This document shows, piece by piece, positions 42,931 to 50,430 of a stretch of 64,000 nt of DNA. How positions within the stretch are numbered: position 1 is the stretch's first letter; the number at the start of each line of letters is the position of its first letter. The position numbers and the translations under genes are program-made. The DNA lies in the NCBI GenBank assembly GCA_016286785.1, contig JAEEUB010000001.1:45788-109787 (forward strand). The letters are read 5' to 3'. This DNA is from Candidatus Saccharimonadota bacterium (GTDB lineage Bacteria; Patescibacteriota; Saccharimonadia; Saccharimonadales; Saccharimonadaceae). The notes below the pieces were generated by a model, which searched no databases, was not told where the DNA came from, and saw nothing but the letters and a program-made list of their open reading frames with translations.

Positions 42931-42975
42931 TTTGTTGTGGAAAACTTTACTTCTCTAATATGATAAAATAGACGT

Positions 42976-43887
42976 ATGCCAGAGTTACCAGAAGTCGAAA
43001 CTATCAGGCGTGGGCTAAAGAATTATATTATAAATAAAAAGATCCGCAAGATAAAAGTACTGTGCGAAAAATCCTTTATTAATGCTCCGCCAAAGGGGAT
43101 TATTAAAGGTATCCGTCGCTTTGGTAAAGCTTTAGTAATAGATTTAGATAGTGGCTGGTCGCTCATGGTTCATCTTAGAATGACGGGCCAGTTAATCTAT
43201 GATGGTAAGGAACGCTACGCCGGTGGTCATCCTAGCGATAATTTCATAGATCAACTTCCTAATAGGCAAACCAGAGTAATCGTTGAACTAGAAAATGGTA
43301 CTCTCTATTTTAATGATCAACGCAAATTCGGTTTTATCAAGAGCTTTAAAACCGATCAAGTAGAAAATGATCCATTTATTAAAAAACTTGGACCAGAACC
43401 TTGGCAAATGACTAAAGAGGAATTCTACGAAAAACTCCAAAGACATAAAAATTCACCAATTAAAGCGTTACTTTTAGATCAAACGATTATCTGTGGTCTT
43501 GGTAATATCTATGCTGACGAAACCCTTTTCGCGGCCAAAATTCATCCAAAAACCAAAGCTGGACTAATCACAAAAGCCAAAAGCAACATGATTCTTGGCG
43601 TCGCTGAGAGGGTCATGAATTTATCTATTGCTGCCGGTGGCTCCACCTTAAAGGATTATGTTAAAGCTGATGGCTCAAGAGGTGATTATTTAGATAAATT
43701 CGCCTTGGTGTATAATAAAACAGGTCAAGTTTGTCCAATTTGTGGCAAGGCAAAAATCGAAAAAATACGCGTAGCTGGCCGCGGTACACATATTTGCCCA
43801 AGATGCCAGGTTTTATTGGAGGATAGTACCACTACTAATTTGAAGCAGGCTAGCCAAAATGACAAAAAACAAAGGGAAATCAAATGA
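42976..43887 (+). CDS. mutM: Formamidopyrimidine-DNA glycosylase
   Basis: Base-excision enzyme for 8-oxoguanine and FaPy lesions. The 303 aa begin with the catalytic PELPEVETIRRGL (Pro2 nucleophile, Glu3) and contain MVHLRMTGQL, FNDQRKFG and the helix-two-turn-helix GLGNIYADETLF. The terminal zinc finger is CPIC ... CPRC with the RGTHIC loop. A TAAAAT lies 6 nt before the ATG (leaderless). It overlaps the next gene by 4 nt (ATGA). Confidence 0.95.
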   Translation: MPELPEVETIRRGLKNYIINKKIRKIKVLCEKSFINAPPKGIIKGIRRFGKALVIDLDSGWSLMVHLRMTGQLIYDGKERYAGGHPSDNFIDQLPNRQTRVIVELENGTLYFNDQRKFGFIKSFKTDQVENDPFIKKLGPEPWQMTKEEFYEKLQRHKNSPIKALLLDQTIICGLGNIYADETLFAAKIHPKTKAGLITKAKSNMILGVAERVMNLSIAAGGSTLKDYVKADGSRGDYLDKFALVYNKTGQVCPICGKAKIEKIRVAGRGTHICPRCQVLLEDSTTTNLKQASQNDKKQREIK

Positions 43888-44492
43888 TCAAAATCTTTAC
43901 CGGAGACGACCGAATTAGAGCGAAAAAAGCAATCACGGAATTTTTGGGTGACAATTATGAACTTTTCGATGCTATAAGCCTTGAGTCTAGCGACCTAGCT
44001 AATCTTTTTCTTGGCACATCACTTTTTGGCGTAGAGCGCAAAATCCTAATCCGCGATTTAAGCGAAAACAAGCCAATATTCGAAAAGGTAATAGACTATC
44101 TTAATACTCCCCATAAAATTGCTTTGTTCGAAACCAAGCTAGATAAAAGGTCTTCTGTTGTAAAGCAGCTCAAAGACAAAATCGAAATTCACGAATATAC
44201 TCTACCAAAAAACCTAGATTATCGTTTAATTTTTGACATTTATAAAACCGCCAAAGTAGATGGTAAAAAAGCGGTAGCGATGCTCGAAAAAATCAAAATT
44301 AATGAAGACCCAATCAGTTTTGCAGGGCTTTTAAATTCTCAGGCCATCAAAGACTTCGCAGCAAAACCCGGGGCAAAAGAAAAGAAAGCTCTTAAGGAGC
44401 TTTCTCGCCTAGATCTTAATCTTAAAAGCTCTAAGCTTGAGCCTTGGCTTTTGATTGAGTCTTTTTTGCTGCAGTTGTCTTCTTGGCGGTAG
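43884..44492 (+). CDS. DNA polymerase III delta subunit-like protein
   Basis: 202 aa. The N-terminus MIKIFTGDDRIRAKKAI and the middle TSLFGVERKILIRDLSENK resemble HolA. However, the protein is much shorter than HolA (about 330 aa), and no clear AAA+ motifs are visible, as is normal for delta. It is coupled to mutM by a 4-nt overlap, and its 3' end overlaps rpsT on the other strand by 62 nt. HolA next to rpsT is a common order in bacteria, supporting the call. Confidence 0.6.
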   Translation: MIKIFTGDDRIRAKKAITEFLGDNYELFDAISLESSDLANLFLGTSLFGVERKILIRDLSENKPIFEKVIDYLNTPHKIALFETKLDKRSSVVKQLKDKIEIHEYTLPKNLDYRLIFDIYKTAKVDGKKAVAMLEKIKINEDPISFAGLLNSQAIKDFAAKPGAKEKKALKELSRLDLNLKSSKLEPWLLIESFLLQLSSWR

Positions 44493-44817
44493 TTGTCTTA
44501 GTAGCAGTCTTTTTTGCTGCAGGAGCCTTTTCTGTCGCGGTCTTAGCACTTGTTTTTGTAGTTTTGGTCAACTTCACGTCCTCGGCCTTAGCCATAGCGT
44601 AAAGCTTGGCTTTGCGACGGCTGGCGGTGTTTTTCTTAAGTAAATCTTTCTTTACGGCTTTATCGTACTCAGATTGAGCCTTGGCAAGGTTTTCCGCAGT
44701 AGGATTCTTTTTGAAAGTCTTTAAAGCGGCCTTGATTGCCTTTTTGATTTCTACGTTGTGTGCAGTGCGTCTCTCCGCTTGTCTAGCAGCCTTTTTGGCA
44801 GATTTAATAATCGGCAT
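44431..44817 (-). CDS. rpsT: 30S ribosomal protein bS20 with extended C-terminus
   Basis: The first about 85 residues match bS20 (MPIIKSAKKAARQAERRTAHN ... LLKKNTASRRKAKLYAMAK). About 43 extra residues follow, made almost only of Lys, Thr and Ala (KTTTAKKTTAAKK type), similar to histone-H1-like tails. A TATAAT at about 44862-44867 (minus) gives a leader of about 40 nt, with GGAAG before the ATG. The tail may bind rRNA or DNA; this is inference. Confidence 0.93.
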   Translation of the reverse strand: MPIIKSAKKAARQAERRTAHNVEIKKAIKAALKTFKKNPTAENLAKAQSEYDKAVKKDLLKKNTASRRKAKLYAMAKAEDVKLTKTTKTSAKTATEKAPAAKKTATKTTTAKKTTAAKKTQSKAKAQA

Positions 44818-44989
44818 TTTCTTCCTATTACATTAAAAATTAATAACTTTCGGTTATTATAACTCTTTTATCTAAAAATGTAAAGGGGAAAAGGATTTTC
44901 TTTATCTATACTAATGCCGACGACCCCAGTGTGTTATAATCGTCCCAAATGATTTATTTAAAAAACGACCAAAAAGCGGGAGACATAAA

Positions 44990-45565
44990 ATGGCGTGGCA
45001 TAACGACCAAGTTTCTGAAGATGAGACTAAAAAGATCATCGACATTTTAAAAACAACCCTAGAACTAGATGGTGATATCGTTGAGCTGGGTTGTTATAAG
45101 GGCGACACATCCCTAATGCTAGCCGAAGCAATTCGGAGTACGGGTAAAAAACTTTGGATTTATGACTCATTTGAGGGCCTACCTCAAAAATCCATGCAGG
45201 ACGAATCGGCTATTGGGGTAGATTTTAAAGCTGGTGAACTATTCGTAACAAAAAGGGAAGTAAAGCAAAGATTTTTGCGCGCCGGCCTCCCGGTTCCAGT
45301 TATCAAAAAGGCATGGTTTAATGAATTAACCTCGGATGATTTACCACTAAGCATTTGCTTTGCTTTTCTAGATGGTGATTTTTATCAATCCATAAAAGAT
45401 AGCCTAAAGCTCGTAGAATCTAAAATGATAAAGGGTGCCGCCTTGCTAGTGCACGATTATAAAAACGAAGCTTTGCCAGGTGTGGCGAAAGCTGTCGACG
45501 AATGGCTAAAAGGGAAGAATCTAAAAATACTAGAATACCAGAGTCTAGGCATTATAATAATATAG
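44990..45565 (+). CDS. TylF/MycF-like class I methyltransferase
   Basis: 191 aa. The SAM-binding segment IVELGCYKGDTSLMLAEA is followed by WIYDSFEGLPQKS, FAFLDGDFYQSI and LLVHDYKNEALPGVAKAVDEW, all as in macrocin-O-methyltransferase (TylF) proteins. The substrate could be a sugar or glycolipid. A TATAAT (44935-44940) precedes an out-of-frame ATG at 44949 that opens a 33-codon ORF overlapping this start. The real ATG has GGGAG upstream. It ends 1 nt before the TetR-like gene. Confidence 0.75.
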   Translation: MAWHNDQVSEDETKKIIDILKTTLELDGDIVELGCYKGDTSLMLAEAIRSTGKKLWIYDSFEGLPQKSMQDESAIGVDFKAGELFVTKREVKQRFLRAGLPVPVIKKAWFNELTSDDLPLSICFAFLDGDFYQSIKDSLKLVESKMIKGAALLVHDYKNEALPGVAKAVDEWLKGKNLKILEYQSLGIIII

Positions 45566-45566
45566 G

Positions 45567-46133
45567 ATGAAGAGTGGGCAGATTTTTAGTAGCGCTGGCG
45601 ACCGAAGATTTCGCGGGACAGAGGAAGCAATCTTTAATGTCTTTGCCGACTCAGGCGCAAAGCTAAGTATTAAAATTGTAATAAGGCGAGCTGGTATATC
45701 CAGCTCGACTTTTTATCGTCATCACAAAAGTATCAATAATCTTTTATATGATTACGAACACATGATTATGGAAAACTTTCGTAAGTTCGTACAGGAACCC
45801 GCAGGGCACAACAAAACAAATTTTAGGCAAGTTATTTACCGCATGTTAGTTTTTATTATGTTGAACAAAAAAATAATCAAAGTGGTGGCTAGCCGCGATA
45901 ATTATTTAATTATCTATCGTATGGTCAAAACCCTAAAAAACTGGATTGTTATGGCAAAATACTTAATTAGTGACGAAAATAGAATATTTGACATCTACGT
46001 TTGCGAAGTCTGCGGTGTTATCAAAAACTGGCACGAAGATGATTATCCCGAATGCGTATTAATGAAAATAGAGAACGATATCGTCTATTTAACCCTGACC
46101 ATCGGCGACAGGCTGGGTAAGCTGGCGGGCTGA
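45567..46133 (+). CDS. TetR-like transcriptional regulator
   Basis: 188 aa with an N-terminal helix-turn-helix of TetR type: EEAIFNVFADSGAKLSIKIVIRRAGISSSTFYRHHKSINNLL (about 20-60), where SSSTFYRHHKS is the recognition helix and its cap. The C-terminal ligand domain is divergent. It lies directly after the methyltransferase and before groESL, but the CIRCE site at groESL points to HrcA, not this protein, as regulator there. Target and inducer are unknown. Confidence 0.7.
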   Translation: MKSGQIFSSAGDRRFRGTEEAIFNVFADSGAKLSIKIVIRRAGISSSTFYRHHKSINNLLYDYEHMIMENFRKFVQEPAGHNKTNFRQVIYRMLVFIMLNKKIIKVVASRDNYLIIYRMVKTLKNWIVMAKYLISDENRIFDIYVCEVCGVIKNWHEDDYPECVLMKIENDIVYLTLTIGDRLGKLAG

Positions 46134-46140
46134 TAAATAA

Positions 46141-46182
46141 TTAGCACTCGGGGGTTTACAGTGCTAATTTTTGTGCTATAAT
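46141..46182 (+). promoter_or_regulatory. CIRCE operator and promoter of groESL
   Basis: TTAGCACTC, a 9-nt spacer, then CAGTGCTAA (consensus GAGTGCTAA, one mismatch) at 46141-46167. A TGCTATAAT extended -10 with TATAAT at 46177-46182 follows. The -35 (TTTACA-like, about 46155-46160) lies inside the operator, so HrcA binding would block RNA polymerase. Confidence 0.88.
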
Positions 46183-46204
46183 AGGGGTAGAAAAGGAGTA
46201 AAAC

Positions 46205-46459
46205 ATGACACTAAAACCATTGAAAGATAGAGTAGTAGCGATAGTAGAAAAACCGCTAGAGAAGACCAAATCTGGGATACTCCTAGGTGAGGCCAAAGAA
46301 AAACCAGCCTATGCCGTAGTGGAATCCGTAGGGCCAGAGGTATCTTCGGTAAAAAAAGGCGACAAAATTGTATATAAAGAATATTCAACCACAAACATCA
46401 AAATCGATGATATCGATTATATTATCTTAAAAGAAGAAGATGTTTTAGCTACAATGTAG
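46205..46459 (+). CDS. groES: Co-chaperonin GroES
   Basis: The 84-aa lid of the GroEL chamber: LKPLKDRVVAIVEKP at the start, the mobile loop KTKSGILLGEAKEKP (about 21-35), and KKGDKIVYKEY ... IDDIDYIILKEEDVLATM at the end. It is slightly shorter than E. coli GroES (97 aa). It is the first gene after the CIRCE site, with an AAAAGGAG ribosome site, and is 40 nt from groEL. Confidence 0.95.
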   Translation: MTLKPLKDRVVAIVEKPLEKTKSGILLGEAKEKPAYAVVESVGPEVSSVKKGDKIVYKEYSTTNIKIDDIDYIILKEEDVLATM

Positions 46460-46499
46460 CACCTGTGGAAAACTTGTGGAAAAGTAATAAGGAGAAAAA

Positions 46500-48116
46500 A
46501 TGGCAAAGAAAATTTATTATGAATCAGAAGCCCGCGAAAAGGTGCTTTCTGGCGCAAAACAGTTATACGACGCAGTCAAAGTAACATTTGGTCCCAAGGG
46601 CAAAAACGTCATTATTGAAAAAGAATACGGTGCCCCAGTTATTACCCATGATGGTGTAACCGTGGCCGAGGCCGTGGAACTTCCAAATAAAGAGGAATCG
46701 TTAGGTGAAGCCGTTGGTGCAAAACTCATTAAGACTGCAGCACAAAAACTAAACAAGGTTGCAGGTGATGGTACTACTACTGTTACAGTTCTTACCTATA
46801 ATATTCTAAACGAAGCCAACAAACTCATCGCTGCTGGCGTTAATCCTATGGAACTTCGTAAAGGTATCGAGAAGGCGGGCGCTGAGATCGTATCCGAAAT
46901 TGACAAAGTTTCGGAAAAAATCGAAGGTGATTCATCTAAAGTTGCAGAAGTCGCCACAATTTCGGCCGGTGATGCCGAAATTGGCAAACTAATCGCAGAA
47001 GTCATTTCTAAGATTGGTAAAGACGGTGTAGTAACCGTAGAGGCCGGTCAAGGCCTAGAAATGGAGCAAGAAATTGTCGAAGGTTTTAGCTACGACAAAG
47101 GCTATGCGTCGCCATTCTTTATTACCGACACTAATCGTCAAGAAGCTATCTTTGAAAAACCTCTAATCTTAATTACCGAGAAAAAAATTACTGCAGCCGG
47201 CGATATTTTACCTCTTTTGGAGCAGGTTGCTCAAAGCGGTAAAAAAGACTTAGTTATCATTGCTGAAGAAGTCAGCGGCGAAGCTTTGTCGCTTCTCGTC
47301 CTAAACAAGCTTAAGGGCGTCTTTAATTCCCTAGTTCTAAAAGCTCCAGCATTTGGCGATCGCCGAAAAGAGGTTATGGAGGACATCGCTATTCTAACCG
47401 ATGCCACTGTAGTCAGCGAAGAAAAAGGCATGAAATTAGAAGAAATCGGCATGGAAGTGCTAGGTTCAGCAGCTAAGATCATTGCAACCAAAGACGAAAC
47501 TACAATCATTAAAGGTGCTGGCGACAAAAAAGCCGTTGCAGACAGAATCGATTTAATCCATTCCTTTGCTAAGAATGCTAAAAGCGACTACGAAAGAGAA
47601 GAATTTGAAAAAAGAGCCGCTGCACTTTCTGGTAAAGTTGCAGTAATCAAGGTTGGTGGCGCTACCGAGACCGAAATCGATGAAAAGAAATTCCGTGTGG
47701 ATGACGCAGTTGCAGCAACCAAAGCCGCTCTAGCCGAAGGTATTGTAACTGGTGGCGGAGTAACTTTAATTAATGTTGCATCAAAACTAGACGATTCCGA
47801 TGCTGGGGTAAGAATTGTTAAAAATGCCCTAGAAACTCCATTTATTCATATCGTAGAAAATGCCGGCCTAAATGCTCAGGCGCTTCTTGCCGAAGTTAAA
47901 TCAGCTAAACCCGGAATGGGTATTAACGTTATGAATCCAGAAAAAGGACTCGTTGACTTAAAGAAGTCTGGCGTTATTGATCCAGCTAAAGTTACAAAAG
48001 AGGCGGTTCAAAATGCCACATCTATCGCCGCTACGGCGATTACCATGGGTGCTCTAATCTGTGAAATCCCAGAAGAAAAGCCAGCAGCTCCAGACATGGG
48101 CGGCGGAATGTATTAA
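46500..48116 (+). CDS. groEL: Chaperonin GroEL
   Basis: A 538-aa chaperonin with KVTFGPKGKNVIIEK, AGDGTTTVTVLTY (ATP site, about 85-97), the apical domain with FKKAPAF-like LKAPAFGDRRKEVMEDIAILT, and GGGVTLINVASKL. The C-terminal tail ends GGGMY rather than a long GGM repeat. It is cotranscribed with groES under CIRCE/HrcA-type control and has a GGAG site. Confidence 0.97.
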   Translation: MAKKIYYESEAREKVLSGAKQLYDAVKVTFGPKGKNVIIEKEYGAPVITHDGVTVAEAVELPNKEESLGEAVGAKLIKTAAQKLNKVAGDGTTTVTVLTYNILNEANKLIAAGVNPMELRKGIEKAGAEIVSEIDKVSEKIEGDSSKVAEVATISAGDAEIGKLIAEVISKIGKDGVVTVEAGQGLEMEQEIVEGFSYDKGYASPFFITDTNRQEAIFEKPLILITEKKITAAGDILPLLEQVAQSGKKDLVIIAEEVSGEALSLLVLNKLKGVFNSLVLKAPAFGDRRKEVMEDIAILTDATVVSEEKGMKLEEIGMEVLGSAAKIIATKDETTIIKGAGDKKAVADRIDLIHSFAKNAKSDYEREEFEKRAAALSGKVAVIKVGGATETEIDEKKFRVDDAVAATKAALAEGIVTGGGVTLINVASKLDDSDAGVRIVKNALETPFIHIVENAGLNAQALLAEVKSAKPGMGINVMNPEKGLVDLKKSGVIDPAKVTKEAVQNATSIAATAITMGALICEIPEEKPAAPDMGGGMY

Positions 48117-48152
48117 TTAGCTTAAGCTCTTGAATTATAACCTAATCCGTGC

Positions 48153-48220
48153 TATAATCACCTCAATATTAGCTCAGCAGGTGTGTTAGTTGCAGTGCCT
48201 GCTTTAACCAAAGGAGTTTT
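48153..48220 (+). promoter_or_regulatory. rpsF operon promoter and leader
   Basis: An extended -10 GTGCTATAAT (TATAAT 48153-48158) is followed by a leader of about 55 nt with the stem AGCAGG ... CCTGCT before the ribosome site AAAGGAG. The position suits S6:S18-type autoregulation, but the conserved bulged CCG of that motif is not evident. Confidence 0.45.
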
Positions 48221-48583
48221 ATGAAAGACTACGAACTCACGGTCTTGATTCATCCTGATCTCGAGATGAATCCTGATCCTGCCATCGACAAGGTGAAAAG
48301 TATCGTCGAATCGTTTGGCGGCAAAATTACCAAAGAGGAAAACGAGGGAAAAAAGCGCCTAGCTTATTCCATCTCTGGTCAAGATTTTGCCCTCTACTAC
48401 TATTTTGACGTTTCTTTGCCAGCCGAAGCGCCAGCCAAAATTTCGTCCGCTTTCAACATCACCGAAGAAGTACTAAGATACCTCTTGGTAAGAGTTGATG
48501 AGCGCAAGGCTAAATTTGCGGCCCGTCGTGCAGAACGCCAAGAAGGCGAAGAAGAGAAAACAATAGTAGAAAAAGGAGAGTAA
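48221..48583 (+). CDS. rpsF: 30S ribosomal protein bS6
   Basis: 120 aa matching bS6: MKDYELTVLIHPDLE, a KKRLAYSISGQDFALYYYFDV core and the EEVLRYLLVRVDE strand, then an acidic/basic tail. It heads the conserved rpsF-ssb-rpsR operon. It is 1 nt from ssb, which has its own GGAG site. Confidence 0.95.
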   Translation: MKDYELTVLIHPDLEMNPDPAIDKVKSIVESFGGKITKEENEGKKRLAYSISGQDFALYYYFDVSLPAEAPAKISSAFNITEEVLRYLLVRVDERKAKFAARRAERQEGEEEKTIVEKGE

Positions 48584-48584
48584 A

Positions 48585-49034
48585 ATGCGTGGATTTTCGA
48601 AAGTAGTAATTGCGGGTAACTTAACTCGCGACCCAGAACTTCGTACGACGCCTAGTGGTAGCAGCGTTTGTGGATTCTCGGTGGCGGTAAACCGTGTTTA
48701 TCGCGATTCTAGTGGCGAGCAAAAAGAATCGGTTTCATTCTTTGACTGCTCAGCCTGGAATAAATTAGGAGAAACCATTAACCAATATGCCAAAAGAGGT
48801 ACAGGAGTTTTAATCTCTGGTCGCCTAGAGCAACGCAGCTGGGAAGATAAAACTACTGGACAAAAACGTTCACGTGTAGAAATTGTAGTTGAAGATTTCA
48901 ACTTTATAGGTAATTCGCGCGATAATAACATTGCCGGCGCAAGTAGCGACGATTCAGCAATCGATACATCTGACGCCAGCGTGCCAGACGATATCCCAGA
49001 AGGCGAAATAGATCTCAGCGAAGTGCCATTTTAA
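48585..49034 (+). CDS. ssb: Single-stranded DNA-binding protein
   Basis: 149 aa with an OB fold (about 1-108): KVVIAGNLTRDPELRTTPSG, FDCSAWNKLGETINQYAKRG and a DKTTGQKRSRVEIVVEDF strand. An acidic linker leads to the C-terminal tip LSEVPF, the protein-interaction peptide analogous to DDDIPF. It is the middle gene of rpsF-ssb-rpsR. Confidence 0.96.
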   Translation: MRGFSKVVIAGNLTRDPELRTTPSGSSVCGFSVAVNRVYRDSSGEQKESVSFFDCSAWNKLGETINQYAKRGTGVLISGRLEQRSWEDKTTGQKRSRVEIVVEDFNFIGNSRDNNIAGASSDDSAIDTSDASVPDDIPEGEIDLSEVPF

Positions 49035-49068
49035 TAGCAAGATTAAGGAATAACGAAGGAGAAGAAGA

Positions 49069-49266
49069 ATGAAAAGGATAAAGAGTGATCCAAATCTCTA
49101 TTTCGATTACCGTGATGTCAAGACTCTTCAAAGATACGTTGATATCTACGGACGAATAGAGCCAATTGCTAAGACTGGACTTTCCGCCAAACAGCAACGC
49201 CAATTGGCTGTCGCTGTAAAGCGTGCTCGTCATCTAGCGCTTTTGCCATTTGTTTCTAATAGCTAA
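49069..49266 (+). CDS. rpsR: 30S ribosomal protein bS18
   Basis: 65 aa, ending in the bS18 signature [25 protein letters not shown]. The start [21 protein letters not shown] is typical. It is the third gene of the operon and is preceded by GAAGGAG. Confidence 0.95.
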   Translation: MKRIKSDPNLYFDYRDVKTLQRYVDIYGRIEPIAKTGLSAKQQRQLAVAVKRARHLALLPFVSNS

Positions 49267-49278
49267 AGGAGGGTAACA

Positions 49279-49839
49279 GTGTACGGACCAACAGATCTTA
49301 AGAAAAATACTCTAATTACTTTGGATGGTCAACCATACAAAGTAGTTGAATACTCCCAAAAAGTTATGGGTAGAGGTGGTTCAATCGTGAATGTTAAGGT
49401 TAAAAATCTTATTTCTGGGGCGCTTTTGCCAAAAACCTTTAAAGGCCAGGAAAAGATTGAACCAGCCGAAGTCACTACTAAAAAAGTTCAATATCTTTAT
49501 AAGGATGATGAAAAGTTTTATTTCATGGATCCGGAAAACTTTGAGCAATACGAACTAAGTAATGACTTAGTTGGTGACTCAAAAGACTTCATGAAAGATG
49601 GTGACGAAATGGAAATCCAGTTCTACAATGGCACCCCAATTAATCTTGTTTTACCAAAAAACATTTGGCTAAAAGTTGATTATACCGAGAACGCCGTTAA
49701 GGGCGACACTTCTACATCAGTCATGAAAGATGCTACTCTTGAAACTGGCGTAGTAGTAAAGGTTCCTGCCTTTATTAAAGAAGGTGACATCGTCTCAATC
49801 GATACGGAGACCTACAACTACCGTGAACGAAAGAAATAG
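49279..49839 (+). CDS. efp: Elongation factor P
   Basis: Relieves ribosome stalling at polyproline. The 186 aa have the three-domain layout: the KOW-like N-terminus with tip loop SQKVMGRGGSIVNVK, the central PAEVTTKKVQYLY and the OB domain with ETGVVVKVPAFIKEGDIVSIDT. The tip has Arg in MGRGG where PGKGG/PGRGG is common, so modification, if any, would be of the arginine type. It starts with GTG after AAAGGAGGG, 12 nt downstream of rpsR. Confidence 0.95.
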   Translation: MYGPTDLKKNTLITLDGQPYKVVEYSQKVMGRGGSIVNVKVKNLISGALLPKTFKGQEKIEPAEVTTKKVQYLYKDDEKFYFMDPENFEQYELSNDLVGDSKDFMKDGDEMEIQFYNGTPINLVLPKNIWLKVDYTENAVKGDTSTSVMKDATLETGVVVKVPAFIKEGDIVSIDTETYNYRERKK

Positions 49840-50398
49840 GGGATATTACAAAATTAAAGGCGCCGCATGCGCCTTTAATTTTGATTTTAAAGACAAAACA
49901 GTTTTAGATATTGGCTCGTCGACTGGTGGTTTTACAAAATATGCTCTAGATTCGGGAGCTAAAAAAGTAATTGCAATCGAAAAAGGTAGCAACCAAATGA
50001 TGATTCCGCTTCGCTATGATCCAAGAATAGATTTGCACGAAAAAACGGACATTTTTGATGTTAAAATTGCCCCAGCGGGAATCATTGAAAAAGCTCCAGA
50101 CGTCATCGTGGCGGATGTCTCTTTTATATCACTTAAAAGAGTTTTAAAATACTCTAAATTTCATCTAGCAGACAAAAATACGGATTTTCTGGTAATGATG
50201 AAACCCCAATTCGAAGCGGCTCCAAACCAGCTAAGAAAAGGTGTAGTTAAAAACGAAACCATGCGTCGCGAAATCATCAAGGATTTTGAATATTGGCTAC
50301 GCCAGAACAACTTTAAAATTATTAAAAAACGCGACAACGAGCTAACCGGTAAAACCGGCAATAAAGAACGCTTCTATTTATTAAGGACAATTCGTTGA
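49823..50398 (+). CDS. TlyA-like 2'-O-ribose methyltransferase lacking the S4 domain
   Basis: The FtsJ-type fold methylates rRNA ribose. It contains the SAM motif LDIGSSTGGFTKYALDSG, VIAIEKGSNQMMIPLRYDPRI and VADVSFISLKRVL as in TlyA, plus MMKPQFEA. The N-terminal S4 RNA-binding domain of TlyA is missing. The start is uncertain: the track ATG at 49784 lies inside efp, whereas GTG at 49823 (191 aa) gives a shorter overlap and a TlyA-like beginning (ERNRGYYKIKGA). It probably forms a unit with efp. Confidence 0.75.
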   Translation: MNERNRGYYKIKGAACAFNFDFKDKTVLDIGSSTGGFTKYALDSGAKKVIAIEKGSNQMMIPLRYDPRIDLHEKTDIFDVKIAPAGIIEKAPDVIVADVSFISLKRVLKYSKFHLADKNTDFLVMMKPQFEAAPNQLRKGVVKNETMRREIIKDFEYWLRQNNFKIIKKRDNELTGKTGNKERFYLLRTIR

Positions 50399-50423
50399 CT
50401 TTTTAAAACCATAAGCATATAAT
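50395..50423 (+). promoter_or_regulatory. Promoter of the type IV pilus operon
   Basis: TTGACT (50395-50400), a 17-nt spacer and TATAAT (50418-50423), with 7 nt to the pilM ATG at 50431. This is the best full promoter of the leaderless type in the window. Confidence 0.75.
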
Positions 50424-50430
50424 AAAATGT

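Noticed and set aside
48153-48220. tRNA-like gene in the rpsF leader (TTAGCTCAGCAGG resembles a D-arm)
   Set aside because: No T-arm, acceptor pairing or CCA follows; it is better seen as a leader hairpin.
50402-50412. ACCATAAGC near the pilM promoter as another copy of the palindromic element core
   Set aside because: Only 9 nt match the core (also at about 23096), with no inverted arms; explained by chance in AT-rich DNA.
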